Part shown: positions 60,149-64,000 of the stretch, one piece after another
Layout of the letters: each line of letters opens with the position of its first letter
Position numbering within the stretch: position 1 is the first letter of the stretch
Assembly: GCF_001620365.2 (NCBI RefSeq)
Contig: NZ_LQMT02000010.1
Span: 390,555-454,554 of the forward strand
DNA length: 64,000 bases
From: Amycolatopsis keratiniphila subsp. keratiniphila
Lineage (GTDB): Bacteria > Actinomycetota > Actinomycetes > Mycobacteriales > Pseudonocardiaceae
Direction of reading: 5' to 3'
The notes under the pieces: generated by a model
Told to the model about the DNA's origin: nothing
Database searches by the model: none
Seen by the model: the letters and a program-made list of their open reading frames with translations, nothing else
Position numbers and translations under genes: made by a program

Positions 60149-62320
60149 TCACCCCTCGCGAGAGGCCCGGCCGCGGATCGGCACCAGGGTCCGCGGCTCG
60201 AGTGCCGCCAGCACCCGAGCCGCGAACGGTCTGGTGGCGAGCCCCCGCCGCACCTCGCCGACCTCCTGCCACGCCCGCCGGACCGAACCGTCCCCCACCG
60301 GGACCCCGGACCACAGCGTCACGTCCAGCACCTTGGCCAGCCGGGCGACCGGCTCGCGGATCCCTTCCCCGGCAAGCGATCCGGCGGATTCGGCGAGATC
60401 GCGCGGGGTCATCCCGATCCGGAACGGCACGCCGTGCGCGCGCAACCGGTCGCGGATCTCGTCCCAAGCGCCGAGCACCCCCTCGGCACCGGACCGGCGA
60501 CGCCGCCGCCGCGCGCGGACGACCTTGGCCGACGGCACCCCGACGAGCCACAGGAGTCCGAAAAGGACGATCGCGCCGGCGATCGACGGCCACCACCAGT
60601 TCATTCCCGCTTCGGTGCTCTGGTCCTCGCCGGATTCCTCGGACGTGCCCGGCGGGAGCTGAGGCGGCCGCAGTTGCTGTTCGGCGGGAAGCTGGGCCCT
60701 CGCGCGGGCGACCGCCTTGCCGGGACCCGCCTGGCTCCGCTCCGCCTTGCCCGCCGCGGCGGTCGGGTCGAGGGCCACCCAGCCCGCCCCGGCGACCGCG
60801 ACTTCGGGCCACGCCAGGACATCGCGGTTGCGGACGACGTGCATCCCGCCGTCGGTCTCGGCCGAACCCCGGAACCCGACGACGAGCCGGGCCGGGATGC
60901 CGCTCATCCGTGCCAGGACCACGTACGCGGCGGCGAACTGCTCGCTCGTCCCCCGCTTGCTCTCCAGCAGGAAGTGTCGCAGCTGCGGCCAGCCGTGCCC
61001 GGTCGGCAGTTCCTCCGTACCCGTCGCGACCTGATAATTGGTACTGAGGAAGCGTTCCAGCTGCAAGGCGGACTGGAACGTCGGGCGCAGGCCGCGCACG
61101 GCGTCCTTCGCCAGGTTCTCCACGTCGGGCGGCACCGCGCCGAGCCCGCCGAGCGGCGCCCGCGGGTCGATCTCCCCGGCACCGAGGTCGACCTCGGGTG
61201 ACGACCAGCTGAGCCGATAGTTCCGCTCCCCGCCCGTCGACGGCGATTCCGTCATCAGGGTGCCCGCGGCCTCGTCCACCAGCGGTGTCAGACCGTCCAC
61301 ATCGGTCAGATCCTGATGGCTCGGCAGCCATGGTCCCGAGAGCCCGCGCACCTTCAGTTCCGCGCTGCCGCTCACGCCGGACGCGCCGTCGAGACCCGCG
61401 CCGAGCCGTCGGAGCTTGGAGTCGGACAGCCAGTTCGCCCCGTCGAAACCGTTCAGCACGATCAGGCGCCACTGATCTACCGGGGTGTCACCGCGGTAGC
61501 GGAACACCTCCTCACCCGGCCGGATGAGCCGCTGGGCGATCTCGTCCAGCGGGTTGCCGACCCGGCTCCTCGGCGGCGGCGCGGCCTGGGTGTCCTTGAG
61601 CGTCAACGGATCCCGGCCTGCCGGATCGAGCCCGGCGAGGGCGACCGCGCCTGCTACGAGTGCGACCACAGTGGACAGTGCGGGCCAGATCGCCGAGCCG
61701 GTCAACCGCCAGGAGAACCGGGGGCCACCGGGTGCCCGGCTCACCGACCGGACGCGACGGCCCGACCACAGCAGGAGCCCGGCGGGCAGCGCGTAGCCCA
61801 GCGCCGCCCCCACCGCGAAAACCCCCGTCAACGCCTGATACGCCTGGGCGAGCCCGGCGACGGCCAGGCTGGGCACGAGCGCCACGAGCGGCTTCTTGAG
61901 ACGCAGCAACAGTTCCAGGCCGAGCACGACGGCGAGCAGCACCGACAGCGGGACGAACAGCAGCTGTTCGGGGATCGGCCGCGCGGGCCAGGTGGACTGC
62001 AGCGTGAGCCGCCAGCCTTCGGTGAGACCGCGCGCCAGGCCCTGCAGCGAAGCGCCGGTCGGCAGGAAGGCGAGCGTGGTCGAGGTCAGCACCGTCTCGA
62101 TCAGCCCGAGCAGGCCGAGCAGCGCGACGAGCAACGGCCGGAACGGGGTCAGCTTCGGGAACTTCGCGGTCAGTTCGGCGCAGCCGTAGGCGACGAGAAC
62201 GACCACGAGCACCGGGACGAGCAGCTCCGCCCAGCCGAACACGGGCGCGAACAGCAGCCCGGCGATCCCCGTCGCGGCGAGCAGCGCGGCGACCGCGATC
62301 CGGTCGAATCGGTCGCTCAT
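60149..62320 (-). CDS. TgpA-type transglutaminase-like membrane protein
   Basis: 723 residues. About seven N-terminal membrane helices (from IAVAALLAATGIAGLLFAPVF onward, DUF3488 region), an extracytoplasmic transglutaminase core with the catalytic region SKRGTSEQFAAAYVVLARMSGIPARLVVGFRG, the His region HVVRNRDVLAWPEVAV and DPTAA, then another membrane helix and a cytosolic DUF4129-like tail. The usual active-site Cys lies at the first Ser/Glu of that core (RGTSEQFA): canonical members read GxCxxFA, so the Cys appears to be Ser here. Operon with DUF58 and MoxR genes, a conserved trio of unknown role. Confidence 0.9.
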   Translation of the reverse strand: MSDRFDRIAVAALLAATGIAGLLFAPVFGWAELLVPVLVVVLVAYGCAELTAKFPKLTPFRPLLVALLGLLGLIETVLTSTTLAFLPTGASLQGLARGLTEGWRLTLQSTWPARPIPEQLLFVPLSVLLAVVLGLELLLRLKKPLVALVPSLAVAGLAQAYQALTGVFAVGAALGYALPAGLLLWSGRRVRSVSRAPGGPRFSWRLTGSAIWPALSTVVALVAGAVALAGLDPAGRDPLTLKDTQAAPPPRSRVGNPLDEIAQRLIRPGEEVFRYRGDTPVDQWRLIVLNGFDGANWLSDSKLRRLGAGLDGASGVSGSAELKVRGLSGPWLPSHQDLTDVDGLTPLVDEAAGTLMTESPSTGGERNYRLSWSSPEVDLGAGEIDPRAPLGGLGAVPPDVENLAKDAVRGLRPTFQSALQLERFLSTNYQVATGTEELPTGHGWPQLRHFLLESKRGTSEQFAAAYVVLARMSGIPARLVVGFRGSAETDGGMHVVRNRDVLAWPEVAVAGAGWVALDPTAAAGKAERSQAGPGKAVARARAQLPAEQQLRPPQLPPGTSEESGEDQSTEAGMNWWWPSIAGAIVLFGLLWLVGVPSAKVVRARRRRRRSGAEGVLGAWDEIRDRLRAHGVPFRIGMTPRDLAESAGSLAGEGIREPVARLAKVLDVTLWSGVPVGDGSVRRAWQEVGEVRRGLATRPFAARVLAALEPRTLVPIRGRASREG

Positions 62321-63444
62321 GACTTACCCACCAAGGAATTCCACTGCGCCGCGGCACCGGCGGCGTCGACCGCGACGATCAGGCCGCGGGAGCCGGCCGA
62401 CGGCCGGAGATCACCGAGCCGGACCACGGTGTCGGGCCGCCAGCGGGCGGCGTGACCGAGATCGGCGTCGGGGCCGGTGATCAGCACCAGCACCCCGCCG
62501 GGGCGTTCGGCGGCGGCCAGTGCCGAGGGCAGCAGCGGCGCGTCGTCCGCCGCGTCCTGGGTCACGAGCGCGAGTTCGTCGAGCAGCGTCCTCGCCGCTC
62601 GAACCCCGCTGTCGGTCAGCGTGTCCGCGCCCGCGGAGGTGATGAAACGGCAGTGCTGCCCCGCCGACGCCGAGGCGTAGAACAGGGAGGCCGCCACCTC
62701 GACGGCCTCTTCGAAAACGGCCGGGCTCATCGACGCGGGCCGCGTGTCGAGCACGGCGGTGAACCGGGGCTGGGCGGGGTCGGCGTATTCACGCACCATG
62801 AGCCGTCCGGTCCGGGCGGACGCCTTCCAGTGCAGATGCCGGACCTCGTCGCCGACCACGTATTCCCGTACCGCGCGCAGATCCGCCGAACCGCGCAGCG
62901 GCGGGTCGGTGATCGGGCCCTCGTGGTGGTGGCGCGGATGACCGGCCTGCGCCGCGCGCACCGCGTGCCGTCGCGGGTGCACCCACAACCACGCGGAGTC
63001 CCCGACGGTCTGGTCGCCGCGCGCGAGGTCGAACAGATCGGGGCGGTGCGCCACGAGCGGGCCGACCCGGAGTTTCCCGCGTGTCGTCGTCGGAAGTTCG
63101 TAGTGGTACGTCGCTTCCGCGCCGGGGGCGAGCGGGCGGACCCGCAGGCTGTGCGTCTCCCCGCCGATGCCGTCGGCCGCGGCGAAACCGCCGTGCCGCC
63201 GTGCATCGGTGTTGCGCACGACGAGCGAGGCCAGCGCGGGTTTCCCGCGTTCGACCCGGTCCGGCTGGACGGTCCGGCCGATCTCCACCTTCGGCCGGAA
63301 CCTGGTGGTGGCCAGTGCGATCAGCACCGCGCCCGCCGCGATCCCCGCGAAGGCACGGAAAAACGTGTACCCGGCCAGCTCGCCGAGGGCGTAGAACCCG
63401 GCGGCGAAGGCCAGCACGATGACGCCGCGGCGGGTGAGCCGCAC
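62317..63444 (-). CDS. DUF58 domain protein
   Basis: 375 residues. Two N-terminal membrane helices (GVIVLAFAAGFYALGELAGYTFFRAFAGIAAGAVLIAL), then a VWA-like DUF58 core with LRAVREYVVGDEVRHLHWKASARTGRLMVREYADP, the family signature. GTG 63444 start; overlaps the TgpA start by 4 bp. DUF58 proteins work with MoxR ATPases, probably in assembly of envelope complexes. Confidence 0.93.
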   Translation of the reverse strand: MRLTRRGVIVLAFAAGFYALGELAGYTFFRAFAGIAAGAVLIALATTRFRPKVEIGRTVQPDRVERGKPALASLVVRNTDARRHGGFAAADGIGGETHSLRVRPLAPGAEATYHYELPTTTRGKLRVGPLVAHRPDLFDLARGDQTVGDSAWLWVHPRRHAVRAAQAGHPRHHHEGPITDPPLRGSADLRAVREYVVGDEVRHLHWKASARTGRLMVREYADPAQPRFTAVLDTRPASMSPAVFEEAVEVAASLFYASASAGQHCRFITSAGADTLTDSGVRAARTLLDELALVTQDAADDAPLLPSALAAAERPGGVLVLITGPDADLGHAARWRPDTVVRLGDLRPSAGSRGLIVAVDAAGAAAQWNSLVGKS

Positions 63445-63446
63445 GC

Positions 63447-64000
63447 CTACCTCCCCATCGCGGCCATGGGAGCGGCCGTCGCGCCCAGGAGTTCGTCGAC
63501 GATGTCCGCGGTCCGCCGCTGGTTGAGTTCGGCGTCGGGGGTCAGCACGAGCCGGTGGTCGAGCACTGGATGCGCGACGTCCTTGACGTCGTCCGGGGTG
63601 ACGAAGTCGCGGCCGAAGGTGGCGGCGAGTCCTTGCGCCGCCCGGATCAGCGCGATACTGCCGCGCGGGCTCGCGCCGTAGCGGACGTCGGGATGCGATC
63701 GGCTCGCCGCGGCCAGCCGGACCGCGTAGTTGACGATCTCCGGTGCCAGGTGGGACTTCCGGACCTCGTCGATGACCGACTGGACGTCGGCGATGCCCAG
63801 CACCGGCTTCAGTTCGTCCGGCGTGACCCCGGCGCAGTCCCCCATCACCACCCGCATCTCGGATTCCAGATCCGGGTAGCCGACCGAAATACGCATGAGG
63901 AACCGGTCGAGCTGCGCTTCGGGCAGCCGGTAGGTGCCCTCCAGCTCGATCGGGTTCTGCGTGGCCACCACGAGGAACGGCCTCGGCACCGCCTGGCCGA
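63447..64000 (-). CDS. MoxR family AAA ATPase, C-terminal part (cut by window edge)
   Basis: About 183 codons are visible; the gene continues beyond the right edge, so the N-terminus and Walker A are missing. Seen are sensor 1 ([29 protein letters not shown]), [11 protein letters not shown] and the lid domain with [19 protein letters not shown] and [22 protein letters not shown]. Part of the MoxR-DUF58-TgpA operon, two bases before the DUF58 start. Confidence 0.94.
   Translation of the reverse strand, partial: GQAVPRPFLVVATQNPIELEGTYRLPEAQLDRFLMRISVGYPDLESEMRVVMGDCAGVTPDELKPVLGIADVQSVIDEVRKSHLAPEIVNYAVRLAAASRSHPDVRYGASPRGSIALIRAAQGLAATFGRDFVTPDDVKDVAHPVLDHRLVLTPDAELNQRRTADIVDELLGATAAPMAAMGR

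Overview
The window reads as chromosome from a high-GC actinomycete, most likely Pseudonocardiaceae close to Amycolatopsis. The reasons are strong G/C at third codon positions, many GTG/TTG starts, ATGA/GTGA overlaps, and a gene order that follows the Mycobacterium tuberculosis ung-to-leuC block (ung, thiL, DUF3515, gpsA, cofC/fbiD, ppk, mutT1, hupB, leuD, leuC, IclR; Rv2976c to Rv2989). Genus is inference; no rRNA or tRNA gene was seen.

Layout. 0.1-4.5 kb: ung, a gamma-carbonic-anhydrase-like protein, two GNATs, thiL, a stand-alone Lrp/AsnC sensor domain and a DUF3515 protein. 4.5-15.8 kb: an accessory segment where M. tuberculosis has ddlA. It holds a frameshifted quinone oxidoreductase, a divergent MocR regulator/flavin oxidoreductase pair, a two-component system divergent from a membrane flavin electron-transfer operon (ferric-reductase-like protein, FMN-binding protein, ApbE), a VOC protein, a methyltransferase, an asparaginase, and a cysteine dioxygenase preceded by a cysteine-rich leader ORF. 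16-26 kb: gpsA, an acyltransferase, cofC, ppk, a Nudix/phosphatase, hupB, leuCD and their IclR regulator.

26-60 kb is a type VII secretion (ESX-like) island. Core parts are a three-ATPase EccC, mycosin, EccB, EccD and an EccA-like AAA ATPase fused to a beta-helix; no EccE was found. Behind eccC lie two consecutive small/large substrate-like pairs and a possible chaperone. On the opposite strand are two Esx-sized proteins, and then a YbaB-like protein, a small WTG-containing protein, a 3,249-residue polymorphic-toxin-like protein and an immunity-like protein carrying a degenerate ADP-ribosylglycohydrolase. The giant protein carries an N-terminal WXG-type segment, an HExxH motif, a caspase-like His/Cys segment and two tandem papain-like toxin domains. 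Regulators in the island are a LuxR-type protein, two paralogous OmpR-type response regulators, one histidine kinase and a pseudokinase.

60-64 kb: a TgpA-type transglutaminase, a DUF58 protein and the C-terminal part of a MoxR ATPase cut by the window edge.

Long near-perfect hairpins, mostly built on a GTGAAGG/CCTTCAC core, lie in many intergenic gaps, especially between convergent genes. Paired base changes between copies suggest that the hairpin itself is under selection.
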